From Sphingobacterium hungaricum (GTDB lineage Bacteria; Bacteroidota; Bacteroidia; Sphingobacteriales; Sphingobacteriaceae), in assembly GCF_015210005.1 (NCBI RefSeq), contig NZ_MU158698.1, positions 1,187,009-1,251,008 on the forward strand: a stretch of DNA of 64,000 bases, written 5' to 3'. This document shows, one piece after another, positions 34,885 to 43,784 of this stretch. The notes beneath the pieces were generated by a model. That model made no database searches, had not been told where the DNA came from, and saw only the letters and a program-made list of their open reading frames with translations. Made by a program: the position numbers and the translations under genes. The stretch's first letter is position 1; every line of letters starts with the position of its first letter.

Positions 34885-34979
34885 TTTAAGAAGTATTAGA
34901 TTAAGTATTTACCACATTAAAGTTACTCTAAAATATTAATAATTGATACTAATTAACAAATCTACAACTACAATTGCAT

Positions 34980-34987
34980 TATATTTG
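34980..34987 (+). promoter_or_regulatory. -7 element of the S8 peptidase gene
   Basis: TATATTTG, a full match to TAnnTTTG, 29 bases ahead of the ATG at 35017. Confidence 0.45.
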
Positions 34988-35016
34988 CTATAGTACGTAT
35001 AAAATTATTTAACGAT

Positions 35017-36639
35017 ATGATTAAATTTAATAAAGCACTTCTATATACCGCATTAGGCATACTTCCGCTGGCTGCACTATCGCAGACCAAAAAGGAAAGC
35101 GCTCCTGCGAACTGGTTTAATTTAGATTATAAGACAGATGGGGTGATGGGAATCAGTACAGAAAAGGCTTATGAGTTGCTTAAAGGCAGGAAATCAAGTC
35201 CTGTAATCGTTGCTGTATTGGATGGTGGCGTTGATATTAAACATGAAGATTTAAAAGACGTACTCTGGACAAACAAGGAAGAAATTCCTGGAGATGGAAT
35301 TGATAATGACGGCAATGGGTATATCGATGATGTTCATGGCTGGAATTTTATTGGCAACGCCAATGGTGAAAACGTTAATCAGGATAATTTAGAAGTTACG
35401 CGATTAATCAAGATTTACGAACCAAAATACCAATCTGTTTTACCAAGCACGCCCTTATCGGCTGCCGAAAGACGCGAATTTGTTGCTTATCAGAAAATGG
35501 TAAGCGATTACACAAGTAAATTGGACGAAGCTCAATTTGGACAGATAAATTATTCCCGCTTGAAAGAGGAATTGGATGTCATTGTGAAAGCAATCGGCAA
35601 AGATTTAAAAGACGTCACTAAATCTGATTTGGATTCTTTTAAAACGACCAATGATAGACAGAAGATGGCGGTCCGCATCGCGAAGAAAGAATTGGATAAT
35701 GGGAATTTCGAAAAATTCTACAAAGACATTCTGGATGCTGACGAATATTTTACGGGACAGACGGAATATCACCTGAACAAAGAGTTTGACCCTCGTCCTA
35801 TCGTCGGTGATAATTATGAAGATGCTTCTCAACGGAATTATGGGAATAATGACGTAAAAGGACCGGATGCTGACCATGGAACGCACGTAGCTGGAATTAT
35901 CGCTGCGAAAAGAAACAATGACTTAGGAATCAACGGTGTTGCGGATAATGTGCAAATCATGACTGTACGCTTAGTGCCAAATGGTGACGAGCGCGACAAA
36001 GATGTAGCGAATGGCATTCGCTATGCTGTTGAAAATGGTGCTAAAATCATCAACATGAGTTTTGGTAAAGGCTACGCCTACAATAAAAAGGCTGTTGACG
36101 AAGCGGTTAAATTTGCTGAAGAGCATGATGTATTATTAATTCATGCGGCAGGAAATGATGCTGAGGACAATGATGTTGTCAAAAATTATCCAATGAAATA
36201 TTACACCGACAGTTTGGATGCAATTATTGGCGAAGCCAAAAATTGGATTACAGTTGGTGCTACGGGCTGGAAACAGGATGCGGACCTTTTAGCTGAATTT
36301 TCAAATTATGGATATAAAAGCGTCGACGTATTTGCTCCCGGTGTCAAAATCAATTCTACTCTGCCGGAATCAACTTATAAAGAACAAGACGGAACAAGTA
36401 TGGCTTCGCCTGTAGTCGCTGGTTTGGCCGCAGTTTTAAAAAGCTATTATCCTAAATTAACCGCTTCAGAAATTAAAGAGATTATTTTAAAATCTGTGGT
36501 TAAAGTAGACCAAAAAGTGAAAGTTAAAGGAGATGCGAGCAATAGAAAGGTGTACTTGGATGAGATTAGTGTAAGTGGCGGTGTAGTTAATTTATACAAC
36601 GCAATTGTAGAGGCAGATAAAATGATTTCTAAAAAGTAA
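35017..36639 (+). CDS. S8 subtilisin-like serine peptidase
   Basis: 540 residues with a signal peptide (ALLYTALGILPLAALSQ). Catalytic triad visible: D69 in IVAVLDGGVDI, H287 in DHGTHVAGI and S461 in GTSMASPVVAG. A ~150-residue helical insertion lies between the Asp and His blocks (residues ~120-260, e.g. LPSTPLSAAERREFVAYQKM), which is typical of Bacteroidota subtilases. A calcium-type loop DGIDNDGNGYIDD follows the Asp block. It probably acts in the periplasm or outside; no type IX C-terminal sorting domain is seen. Confidence 0.94.
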   Translation: MIKFNKALLYTALGILPLAALSQTKKESAPANWFNLDYKTDGVMGISTEKAYELLKGRKSSPVIVAVLDGGVDIKHEDLKDVLWTNKEEIPGDGIDNDGNGYIDDVHGWNFIGNANGENVNQDNLEVTRLIKIYEPKYQSVLPSTPLSAAERREFVAYQKMVSDYTSKLDEAQFGQINYSRLKEELDVIVKAIGKDLKDVTKSDLDSFKTTNDRQKMAVRIAKKELDNGNFEKFYKDILDADEYFTGQTEYHLNKEFDPRPIVGDNYEDASQRNYGNNDVKGPDADHGTHVAGIIAAKRNNDLGINGVADNVQIMTVRLVPNGDERDKDVANGIRYAVENGAKIINMSFGKGYAYNKKAVDEAVKFAEEHDVLLIHAAGNDAEDNDVVKNYPMKYYTDSLDAIIGEAKNWITVGATGWKQDADLLAEFSNYGYKSVDVFAPGVKINSTLPESTYKEQDGTSMASPVVAGLAAVLKSYYPKLTASEIKEIILKSVVKVDQKVKVKGDASNRKVYLDEISVSGGVVNLYNAIVEADKMISKK

Positions 36640-36732
36640 AAAAATCGCTACAAAAAAGTAAAAAAATGTTAAAACTATCATAATATATATAAGTATATTG
36701 CGTTAACTAATTAAAACACAAACTTAACGCGT

Positions 36733-36915
36733 ATGGTTGAAAACTCTACTAAAATTGAAGAAGTAACTTGCACTACTGACATTAACGTTTATCAAGAAAT
36801 TGATGAGGAACAGTTTGAAGAAAATTTAAAAGTTCACATCAAGTATTTGGCGAAAGACCCAAGTGATAAAACGATAAAAAGTATACTCGATTATTCAAAA
36901 TCGCTGAGCAAGTGA
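36733..36915 (+). CDS. small acidic protein, unknown function
   Basis: 60 residues, acidic N-terminal half (EIDEEQFEENLKVH) and a helical C-terminal half (DKTIKSILDYSKSLSK). No signal peptide or TM. Its own terminator follows directly and an AT-rich promoter-like region precedes it, so it is likely a real small gene. Confidence 0.5.
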   Translation: MVENSTKIEEVTCTTDINVYQEIDEEQFEENLKVHIKYLAKDPSDKTIKSILDYSKSLSK

Positions 36916-36919
36916 AAGC

Positions 36920-36955
36920 AAAGTCTCTAAAAATTTAGAGACTTTGTCTTTTACG
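36920..36955 (+). terminator. terminator after the small acidic protein
   Basis: Stem AAAGTCTCTAAA (36920-36931) / TTTAGAGACTTT (36934-36945), then TGTCTTTT. A near-perfect 12-bp stem with a tiny loop. Confidence 0.75.
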
Positions 36956-36973
36956 GCCTTTTTAGAATATGTT

Positions 36974-36981
36974 TATCTTTG
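36974..36981 (+). promoter_or_regulatory. -7 element immediately before nth
   Basis: TATCTTTG is a full TAnnTTTG match and ends only 3 bases before the nth ATG (36985). Transcription would then start at or next to the start codon. Confidence 0.45.
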
Positions 36982-36984
36982 TGC

Positions 36985-37644
36985 ATGTTATTAAAAGAAC
37001 GTTACCGTCTGTTTGTAGATTATTTTTCAACACATAACCCAGATGCACAAACCGAGTTAAATTATGGAAATGCATTTGAGTTGTTAGTCGCCGTCATTCT
37101 CTCGGCTCAATGCACAGACAAACGAATCAATCTCGTAACTCCCGCACTGTTCGAACGGTTTCCCGAAGTCCATGAATTAGCGGCCGCTAGTGTGGAAGAA
37201 GTTTATTCCTATATTAAATCCGTCAGTTATCCAAACAATAAAGCAAAACATTTAGTCGGCATGGCCAATGTTTTATTGAATGAATTCAATGGAGATATTC
37301 CAGAAAAAATCGAAGACTTAATTAAATTGCCTGGCGTTGGTCGGAAAACGGCAAATGTTATTTCTTCGGTGGTATTTAATAACGCATCGATGGCTGTCGA
37401 TACACACGTTTTTCGTGTAAGCAATCGATTAGGTTTAACTTCCAATGCGAAGACTCCGTTAGCGGTAGAAAAACAATTGGTGAAACACCTGCCCAAAGAA
37501 ACGATTGCTGTGGCACATCATTGGTTGATTTTGCATGGACGCTATATCTGTGTAGCAAGAAGTCCAAAATGCGAAATCTGTCCAATTACCTACATGTGTA
37601 AATATTACGAGAAACAATTGAAAACTAAAAAGAAAATAGATTAA
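36985..37644 (+). CDS. nth: endonuclease III (DNA glycosylase/AP lyase)
   Basis: 219 residues from ATG 36985 (an in-frame TTG at 36979 lies in the promoter). Removes oxidised pyrimidines and nicks AP sites. Helix-hairpin-helix LPGVGRKTANVI with catalytic K121, catalytic D139 in AVDTHVFRV, and the C-terminal [4Fe-4S] loop C-x6-C-x2-C-x5-C (CVARSPKCEICPITYMC). It precedes recA by 79 bases, but recA has its own promoter. Confidence 0.96.
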   Translation: MLLKERYRLFVDYFSTHNPDAQTELNYGNAFELLVAVILSAQCTDKRINLVTPALFERFPEVHELAAASVEEVYSYIKSVSYPNNKAKHLVGMANVLLNEFNGDIPEKIEDLIKLPGVGRKTANVISSVVFNNASMAVDTHVFRVSNRLGLTSNAKTPLAVEKQLVKHLPKETIAVAHHWLILHGRYICVARSPKCEICPITYMCKYYEKQLKTKKKID

Positions 37645-37674
37645 ATAAAAACTAATTTTTTTAGCAAAATAATT

Positions 37675-37704
37675 TTTGTATTTCCAAAATTAAGTGTATT
37701 TTTG
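37675..37704 (+). promoter_or_regulatory. recA promoter
   Basis: TTTG (37675-37678), an 18-base spacer, TATTTTTG (37697-37704), 19 bases before the recA ATG. No LexA-box-like palindrome is evident, so SOS control is not visible. Confidence 0.6.
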
Positions 37705-37723
37705 AATCAATAATACTAAAAAT

Positions 37724-38746
37724 ATGAGTAATCCAGATAAATTAAAAGCCTTACAGCTTACATTAGATAAACTAGAAAAATCATACGGTAAAGGTGCTGT
37801 AATGAAATTAGGCGATGCGGCAATCGAACAAATCGAATCGATTTCGACAGGTTCTTTAGGATTGGATATTGCCTTAGGCATCGGCGGTGTTCCGAAAGGC
37901 CGCGTTATCGAAATCTATGGGCCAGAATCTTCAGGTAAAACAACTTTAGCTACGCACATCGTTGCGGAAGCACAGAAAAAAGGCGGTATCGCAGCAATCA
38001 TTGATGCGGAACATGCTTTTGATAAATATTACGCCCAAAAATTAGGCGTTGATGTGGAAAATCTATTGATTGCACAGCCTGACAATGGTGAGCAAGCATT
38101 AGAAATTGCGGATAACTTAATCCGTTCCGGAGCGATTGATGTAATTGTTATTGACTCAGTTGCTGCTTTAGTTCCTAAAGGAGAGATTGAAGGCGAAATG
38201 GGTGACTCGAAAATGGGTTTACAAGCGCGTTTGATGTCCCAAGCATTGCGTAAATTAACAGGTACGATTTCTAAAACTAACTGTTGCTGTATTTTCATCA
38301 ACCAATTACGTGAAAAAATTGGGGTGATGTTCGGAAATCCAGAAACAACGACCGGTGGTAATGCTTTGAAATTTTACGCATCAGTTCGTTTAGATATTCG
38401 CCGTACTTCGCAGATTAAAGATTCTGATGAAGTTTCAGGTAATCGCGTAAAAGTAAAAATCGTTAAGAACAAAGTTGCTCCTCCATTCCGAATTGCAGAA
38501 TTTGACATTATGTTTGGTCAAGGAATTTCGAAGGTAGGTGAAATCATCGATTTAGGTGTGGAATACAACATCGTCAAAAAAGCGGGCTCATGGTTTAGCT
38601 ACGGAGATACTAAATTAGGTCAGGGACGTGATGCGGTAAAAGCTTTACTGTTAGATAATCCAGATTTAATGGACGAATTGGAAGCTAAAATCAGAGCAGA
38701 AGTTACTGGCGAAGATTTAGACCAAGCAGTATTAAAAGAAGATTAA
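37724..38746 (+). CDS. recA: recombinase RecA
   Basis: 340 residues. DNA strand exchange and SOS co-protease. Walker [10 protein letters not shown] at 66-74, MAW-like [15 protein letters not shown] for Walker B, loop L2 region [27 protein letters not shown] (given here as separate known blocks [14 protein letters not shown] and [13 protein letters not shown]), and the acidic C-terminal tail. Length and every core motif are standard. Own promoter and a bidirectional terminator downstream. Confidence 0.99.
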   Translation: MSNPDKLKALQLTLDKLEKSYGKGAVMKLGDAAIEQIESISTGSLGLDIALGIGGVPKGRVIEIYGPESSGKTTLATHIVAEAQKKGGIAAIIDAEHAFDKYYAQKLGVDVENLLIAQPDNGEQALEIADNLIRSGAIDVIVIDSVAALVPKGEIEGEMGDSKMGLQARLMSQALRKLTGTISKTNCCCIFINQLREKIGVMFGNPETTTGGNALKFYASVRLDIRRTSQIKDSDEVSGNRVKVKIVKNKVAPPFRIAEFDIMFGQGISKVGEIIDLGVEYNIVKKAGSWFSYGDTKLGQGRDAVKALLLDNPDLMDELEAKIRAEVTGEDLDQAVLKED

Positions 38747-38770
38747 TACCAAGATTTATAAAACAAATAG

Positions 38771-38799
38771 AAAACGGCGATAAAATTTATCACCGTTTT
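38771..38799. terminator. terminator between recA and pruA
   Basis: AAAACGGCGATAAA (38771-38784) pairs with TTTATCACCGTTTT (38786-38799), one C-A mismatch, ends in A4/T4. Works for the convergent recA and pruA genes. Confidence 0.75.
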
Positions 38800-38865
38800 C
38801 TGTGTATTGATATTTTTTATGAAAGTCCCCATCCTCGAACGATAGCAAAAACTTCCATAAAGAGA

Positions 38866-40500
38866 TTATTCTTCTGATAAGAATGGATAACGATAATTGG
38901 TATCCGGACTAAATGTTTCTTTAATTGTTCTAGGAGAAACCCAACGCAATAAGTTAATCATCGAACCCGCTTTATCATTCGTTCCAGAACCTCTAGCTCC
39001 TCCGAAAGGCTGTTGGCCTACGACAGCTCCTGTACATTTATCATTGATGTAAAAGTTACCTGCAGCGTTTTTTAATTTTTCAGAAGCCTCAGCAATCGCG
39101 TAACGGTCTTGCGAAATAATTGAACCTGTCAATGCGTAAATGGACGTTTGGTCAACAATATCCAAAACCTCTGAGAATTTCTTGTCTTCGTACACATAAA
39201 CTGTTAACACAGGGCCAAACAATTCTTCAGAAAGTGTTTCGTAATCTGGCTTTTTAGCAACGATAACCGTTGGGTTGATGTAATACCCTTTGGATTTATC
39301 ATACTCACCACCGATTATAATATCAGCATCTTTGGCATTTTTCGCACGGTCGATGTATTTGGTGATTTTGTCAAATGATTTCTCATCAATTACAGCGTTG
39401 ATGAAATTCGAAAAATCATCAACTGGACCGATTTTAAATGACTTAATATCTCTTTCCATCAGCTTCTTCAATTCCTTCCACATGGATTTAGGAATGTAAG
39501 CACGAGAAGCAGCAGAACATTTTTGACCTTGGTATTCGAATGCACCGCGTACTAAGGCTGTATTGACAACTTGAATATCTGCAGAAGGATGGACAACGAT
39601 AAAATCTTTACCGCCTGTTTCTCCAACGATGCGAGGATATGTTTTGTAGCGATGAATATTCTCTCCGATTGTTTTCCATATATCTTGAAAAACTCCCGTT
39701 GAGCCTGTAAAGTGAATTCCCGCGAAATCAGGATGCTTAAAGATTACATCACCTGCATCTGGACCATCCACATAAACTAAATTGATAACACCATCCGGCA
39801 AACCTGCTTCTTTAAAAATTTCCATCAGCACATTTGCCGAATACACCTGCGCATTGGATGGCTTCCAAACAACAACATTACCCATCATCGCCACACAAGT
39901 CGGAAGATTTCCAGCAATCGCTGTAAAATTGAAAGGTGTCAAAGCAAATACAAATCCCTCTAATGGACGTTGCTCAACACGATTCCAAATGCCTTTAGGT
40001 GATACTGGAGGCTGTTGCTGATAGATTTCAGTCATGTATTTCACATTGAAACGCAAGAAATCGATTAACTCGCATGCCGCATCAATCTCTGCCTGATAAG
40101 GGCTTTTTGATTGCCCGAGCATAGTCGCAGCATTTAATTTATAGCGGTATTTTGTAGAAATCAATTCTGCGGCTTTTAAAAAGATTGCCGCACGTTGTTC
40201 CCATGCTAAATTTTGCCAATCTTCTTTTGCCGCTAACGCAGCATCGATAGCATCTTTAACATGTTTTTTTGTTCCGTAATGATAATGACCTAAAACTAAC
40301 TTATGGTCATGAGGAGCAGTAATTTTTACTTTTTTGTTTGTGCGGATTTCCTCAGAGCCGATATACATTGGAATATCCAATTGTACGGATTTTGCTTCCG
40401 CTAATGCTTCTTTTAATAAACTTCTTTCTTTGGTTCCAGGTGCGTAAGAATTAACGACTTCATTTGTTGGGGTTGGAACATTAAAAAATCCTTTTAACAT
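38866..40500 (-). CDS. pruA: 1-pyrroline-5-carboxylate (L-glutamate gamma-semialdehyde) dehydrogenase
   Basis: 544 residues. NAD-dependent ALDH that oxidises glutamate semialdehyde to glutamate in proline catabolism. Marks: FALTPFNFTAIAGNLPT for the NAD fold, IVGETGGKDFIVV with the general-base Glu, QGQKCSAASRAYIP with the catalytic Cys, ELFGPVLTVYVYED and the C-terminal QQPFGGARGSGTNDKAG. The family type is the stand-alone group 1 P5CDH of Bacteroidota. It starts 3 bases after the msrA stop, so the two are likely co-transcribed. Confidence 0.94.
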   Translation of the reverse strand: MLKGFFNVPTPTNEVVNSYAPGTKERSLLKEALAEAKSVQLDIPMYIGSEEIRTNKKVKITAPHDHKLVLGHYHYGTKKHVKDAIDAALAAKEDWQNLAWEQRAAIFLKAAELISTKYRYKLNAATMLGQSKSPYQAEIDAACELIDFLRFNVKYMTEIYQQQPPVSPKGIWNRVEQRPLEGFVFALTPFNFTAIAGNLPTCVAMMGNVVVWKPSNAQVYSANVLMEIFKEAGLPDGVINLVYVDGPDAGDVIFKHPDFAGIHFTGSTGVFQDIWKTIGENIHRYKTYPRIVGETGGKDFIVVHPSADIQVVNTALVRGAFEYQGQKCSAASRAYIPKSMWKELKKLMERDIKSFKIGPVDDFSNFINAVIDEKSFDKITKYIDRAKNAKDADIIIGGEYDKSKGYYINPTVIVAKKPDYETLSEELFGPVLTVYVYEDKKFSEVLDIVDQTSIYALTGSIISQDRYAIAEASEKLKNAAGNFYINDKCTGAVVGQQPFGGARGSGTNDKAGSMINLLRWVSPRTIKETFSPDTNYRYPFLSEE

Positions 40501-40503
40501 AGT

Positions 40504-41175
40504 TTAATTTTTAAGTTTGTTGGAGAAGACCTTTTTAAACTTCTCTAGTTTGGGCTGGATTACATATTGACAATATGCTTCGCCCCCATTATTTAAATAA
40601 TATTCTTGATGATAATCTTCTGCTTTATAAAATGTGCCATAAGGCTCCACCTGCGTAACCAGCGGCTTATCGTATACCTTTTCTTCGTTTAGCTTTTTGA
40701 TGTAGTAATTGACTTTATCCAATTGCGCTTTGGAATGAACAAAAATCGCAGAACGATATTGCGTCCCAACATCATTTCCCTGCCTGTTCAATTGCGTTGG
40801 GTCATGCGCCAAAAAGAACATTTCCAAAAGCTCATCAAAAGTAATAATTTTTGGGTCAAATACGATATTGATTGCTTCCGCATGTCCTGTATTTCCGCTT
40901 GAAACTTGTTTGTAGGTTGGGTTCTTCACTTTACCTCCAATATATCCCGAAGTAACCGATTGAACGCCATCGACTACCTGGAATTGCGCTTCCACGCACC
41001 AGAAACAACCAGCTGCGAAGGTAGCAGTATCGATAGCAGCTGAAGAATTTGGGGGTAGTTTCGAGAAATCAGCAGTCGATGTTTCCTTTTGCTTTTTTGC
41101 TTGTTGAGAACAAGCGATAATAGGGATAAATAGAATTAACCACAATCCCACCTGATAAAAACGAATCCTATTCAT
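40504..41175 (-). CDS. msrA: peptide-methionine (S)-S-oxide reductase, lipoprotein
   Basis: 223 residues from ATG 41173-41175 (another ATG six bases upstream). Signal WLILFIPIIAC-S with lipobox Cys. Active-site motif GCFWCVEAQFQ with the catalytic first Cys, GYIGGKVKNPTYKQVSSGNT, and HAEAINIVFDP are textbook MsrA; it ends with QYVIQPKLEKFKKVF. It repairs methionine sulfoxide, here in the periplasm. An in-frame extension to 41241 would cross the sodA terminator and is not used. sodA lies upstream, so the pair forms an oxidative-stress neighbourhood. Confidence 0.94.
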   Translation of the reverse strand: MNRIRFYQVGLWLILFIPIIACSQQAKKQKETSTADFSKLPPNSSAAIDTATFAAGCFWCVEAQFQVVDGVQSVTSGYIGGKVKNPTYKQVSSGNTGHAEAINIVFDPKIITFDELLEMFFLAHDPTQLNRQGNDVGTQYRSAIFVHSKAQLDKVNYYIKKLNEEKVYDKPLVTQVEPYGTFYKAEDYHQEYYLNNGGEAYCQYVIQPKLEKFKKVFSNKLKN

Positions 41176-41195
41176 ATGCATTTTGATTAAATAAG

Positions 41196-41231
41196 AAAAG
41201 GCGATATTCAGAATTCTTCGTATCGCCTTTT
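41196..41231 (-). terminator. terminator of sodA
   Basis: AAAAGGCGATA (41196-41206) / TATCGCCTTTT (41221-41231), an 11-bp perfect stem with a 14-base loop, 18 bases after the sodA stop on the minus strand. Confidence 0.8.
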
Positions 41232-41248
41232 TGAAAATCACACTAAAA

Positions 41249-41857
41249 TTATTTAGCGTCTTGGTATCTTTTTGCTACAGCATCCCAATTAATTACATTG
41301 AAGATTGCATCAAGGTATGCCGGGCGTTTGTTTTGATATTTTAAGTAGTATGCATGTTCCCAAACATCAATTCCTAAAATTGGCGTACCTTTTTTCTCGG
41401 CTACATCCATAAATGGATTATCTTGGTTTGGAGTTGAGGTCACTGCTAATTTGCCACTTTCGTCAACAATTAACCAAGACCATCCTGACCCAAAGCGAGT
41501 TGCACCCGCATTTTGCAATTCTTTCTTCAAATCTTCAAAAGACCCGAAAGTTTCATTGATTGCTGTCAATAAATCACCTGTTGGCTCACCGCCAGCATTT
41601 GGACCTAAAACCGTCCAAAATAATTGGTGGTTAAAATGACCACCGCCATTGTTGCGAACAGCCGCTGGATATTTACTGATATTTTTTACGATTTCTTCGA
41701 TAGAAAGATTTTCCGCATCTGTACCAGCAATTGCTTTGTTTAAGTTGTCAACATAAGCTTGGTGATGACGGTCATGGTGAATTTCCATGGTATCTTTATC
41801 AATATGTGGTTCCAATGCGTCTGATGCGTATGGTAACGCTTCTAATTCAAATGCCAT
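41249..41857 (-). CDS. sodA: Fe/Mn superoxide dismutase
   Basis: 202 residues. Dismutates superoxide in the cytoplasm. Metal ligands in [20 protein letters not shown] and the signature [28 protein letters not shown] holds another ligand His. Gln/Gly position pattern (GSGWSWLIV) does not settle Fe against Mn. ATG start; own terminator downstream. Confidence 0.97.
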   Translation of the reverse strand: MAFELEALPYASDALEPHIDKDTMEIHHDRHHQAYVDNLNKAIAGTDAENLSIEEIVKNISKYPAAVRNNGGGHFNHQLFWTVLGPNAGGEPTGDLLTAINETFGSFEDLKKELQNAGATRFGSGWSWLIVDESGKLAVTSTPNQDNPFMDVAEKKGTPILGIDVWEHAYYLKYQNKRPAYLDAIFNVINWDAVAKRYQDAK

Positions 41858-41945
41858 AATATTTTTATTTTTATGAGTTGATTAATTATACTACGAATAT
41901 AACAAATTAATGCCTGTTCTGTTTGTTAACTTATCTTGAAACGCA

Positions 41946-42416
41946 TTATTTGTCTCTTTTATTACGGAAAAATGATTTTATTAATTCCGAACATTCCTCT
42001 TCCAATACGCCGTTTTTTATTTCCGTTTTAGGATGGAACAATTGTCCAAATTTTGATGAGCCGCGCTTATCATCATACACGCCAAAAACAATCTTTGAGA
42101 TTTGAGTCCAATAGGCTGCGCCAGCACACATCACACAAGGCTCAACCGTCACGTAGAGCGTGCAGTCTTTTAAATATTTTCCACCCAAATAATTTGCGGC
42201 AGCCGTGAATGCTTGCATTTCGGCATGTGCAGTCACGTCATTCAAACGCTGTGTCAAATTATAGCCTTTGCCGATAATTTTACCTTGGCTGACAATGATT
42301 GCGCCAATAGGAACTTCATCCTCATCAAAAGCTCGCTTTGCCAGTTTCAGCGCTTCGCGCATGTAAATTTCATCCGTTTGTTCGGTGGTGGGGTTTTCTT
42401 CGAAAGAGTAAATCAT
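41946..42416 (-). CDS. tadA: tRNA-specific adenosine deaminase-type nucleoside deaminase
   Basis: 156 residues. Zinc deaminase: DVTAHAEMQAF (H-A-E) and EPCVMCAGAAYW (PCxxC). The substrate loop EDEVPIGAIIVSQGKIIGKG and the length fit TadA, which makes inosine at tRNA-Arg wobble position 34; a guanine deaminase cannot be fully excluded. The gene starts 2 bases downstream of the csaA stop, so tadA, csaA and the CsbD-like gene form one leftward operon. Confidence 0.9.
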   Translation of the reverse strand: MIYSFEENPTTEQTDEIYMREALKLAKRAFDEDEVPIGAIIVSQGKIIGKGYNLTQRLNDVTAHAEMQAFTAAANYLGGKYLKDCTLYVTVEPCVMCAGAAYWTQISKIVFGVYDDKRGSSKFGQLFHPKTEIKNGVLEEECSELIKSFFRNKRDK

Positions 42417-42418
42417 TG

Positions 42419-42757
42419 TTACATTAATCGGCTTCCGTTAGGCAAAAGTTTGTCAACAGATGTTAAAATTATGTTATTGTTTTCGTCAGGAAAGCCTGTG
42501 ACAAGGCATTGGGAGAAAAAATTTGCAATCTGTTTTTCCGGAAAATTAACTACCGCAACAATTTGCTTTCCAATTAATTCTTCTATGCTATAGTGATGCG
42601 TGATTTGTGCACTAGAATTTAATATCCCGATTTCTTCACCAAAATCGATTTGCAGTTTATAAGCTGGTTTTCGCGCCTTAGGAAATATTTCTGCGCTTTT
42701 AATAGTTCCTACGCGCAAGTCAACTTTCTCAAAATCCTCCCAAGAAATTTCTTCCAT
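42419..42757 (-). CDS. csaA: CsaA-like tRNA-binding/chaperone protein
   Basis: 112 residues. An OB-fold tRNA-binding domain: FEKVDLRVGTIKSAEIFPKA, KPAYKLQIDFGEEIGI, KQIVAVVNFPEKQIANFFSQ and CLVTGFPD. CsaA binds tRNA and was described as an export-related chaperone in Bacillus; the true role in Bacteroidota is unclear. Between tadA and the CsbD-like gene with gaps of 2 and 5 bases. Confidence 0.92.
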   Translation of the reverse strand: MEEISWEDFEKVDLRVGTIKSAEIFPKARKPAYKLQIDFGEEIGILNSSAQITHHYSIEELIGKQIVAVVNFPEKQIANFFSQCLVTGFPDENNNIILTSVDKLLPNGSRLM

Positions 42758-42762
42758 AGTGC

Positions 42763-42978
42763 TTATAAGCGGTTACTCGTTAAATCCGTCAATTCCTTAG
42801 ATAACGTGAAAAGAATATAATCTGTACTCCTGCGCAATCTTTTTGACAGACGGTTAAGTAATTCATGTTCTTCTCCTTCGGAATAGCGTAAATCCTCATC
42901 GGTCAACGAATTATATTTTCGTTGAAGCTTAAGCTTTAATACTTTCCAATCCTCATTCGAAATTTTAAATGTTATCAT
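42763..42978 (-). CDS. CsbD-like small stress protein
   Basis: 71 residues. WKVLKLKLQRKYNSLTDEDLRYSEGEEHELLNRL (two blocks) follows the CsbD/YjbJ pattern W-x-x-x-K-x-K-x-x-x-x-x-L-T-D-D-D-L. These small helical proteins rise under general stress; mechanism unknown. First gene of the leftward csbD-csaA-tadA set, divergent from the outer-membrane barrel gene. Confidence 0.7.
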   Translation of the reverse strand: MITFKISNEDWKVLKLKLQRKYNSLTDEDLRYSEGEEHELLNRLSKRLRRSTDYILFTLSKELTDLTSNRL

Positions 42979-43036
42979 ATTTTGCTTAATATTGTCGTGA
43001 AAAACATAAATAGTGTATAAAATTAATATTTAAAAT

Positions 43037-43624
43037 ATGAAAAAACTAATTCTACTCTTTTTTATTGCATTAGGAACTGTTGCATCCACAGAAGCCCAAA
43101 TTCTGCCTACGTTTAAGTTGGGGGTTAAGGCTGGTTTAAATTTTACGAAACTTACATCTGAAGACAAGGTTTTCAATTCAGACAATGCTGCAGGATTTTT
43201 AGCTGGTATCTGGGGACGCGTTGGCATCGCTGGATTCCATGTACAGCCCGAGTTGTACTACACCACAAAGAATGCTCACTTGACAACTTCAGGTGCTGAA
43301 TCAGATGAAGCGGATGTAAAATTTTCGAACATAGACTTACCTATTTTACTTGGTACTAAATTTGGCTTAGGGCCAATCGGTGCGCGCGTACAAGTTGGTC
43401 CGGTATTCTCATTTGTTGTGGATAAGAATGAATCGAATCTCCCAGTTGCGGTGGATGACTTTAAAGACAGCATGACGGGTTTAGTTGGCGGTTTAGGTGT
43501 CGACATCAAAAAAATATCTGTTGACTTGCGTTACGAATACGGTTTGACCAACATGAGCACAAGCAACACTGATAAGCAGCGATTAAATCTGTGGACAATC
43601 GGAATCGGATACAGTTTCTTCTAA
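43037..43624 (+). CDS. outer-membrane beta-barrel protein (PorT/OmpW-like)
   Basis: 195 residues with a signal peptide (LILLFFIALGTVASTEA-Q). The body is alternating strands of an 8-stranded barrel: FKLGVKAGLNFTKLTSED, FHVQPELYYTTKNAHL, ISVDLRYEYGLTNMS and the closing RLNLWTIGIGYSFF with a C-terminal Phe recognised by BAM. Function unknown (porin family label). Strong terminator follows. Confidence 0.85.
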   Translation: MKKLILLFFIALGTVASTEAQILPTFKLGVKAGLNFTKLTSEDKVFNSDNAAGFLAGIWGRVGIAGFHVQPELYYTTKNAHLTTSGAESDEADVKFSNIDLPILLGTKFGLGPIGARVQVGPVFSFVVDKNESNLPVAVDDFKDSMTGLVGGLGVDIKKISVDLRYEYGLTNMSTSNTDKQRLNLWTIGIGYSFF

Positions 43625-43643
43625 GAAAGAAATCAAATTTTTC

Positions 43644-43678
43644 AAAAAAACCTTTCCAAAAAATGGAAAGGTTTTTTT
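43644..43678. terminator. terminator after the beta-barrel gene
   Basis: AAAAAAACCTTTCCA (43644-43658) / TGGAAAGGTTTTTTT (43664-43678), 15-bp perfect stem, 5-base loop. Confidence 0.92.
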
Positions 43679-43784
43679 GTGTCACTTAGAATAATTCTAA
43701 ATTACTAGTTTTCCTTTGTACATCACCTAAAATAGTTTTCAATTAGATAAATTTGTCACATTATTATAAAAAAATAAAAGTATA

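Noticed and set aside
40504-41241. Longer MsrA starting at 41241
   Set aside because: The extra N-terminus would translate the sodA terminator hairpin; the lipoprotein signal starts at 41175.
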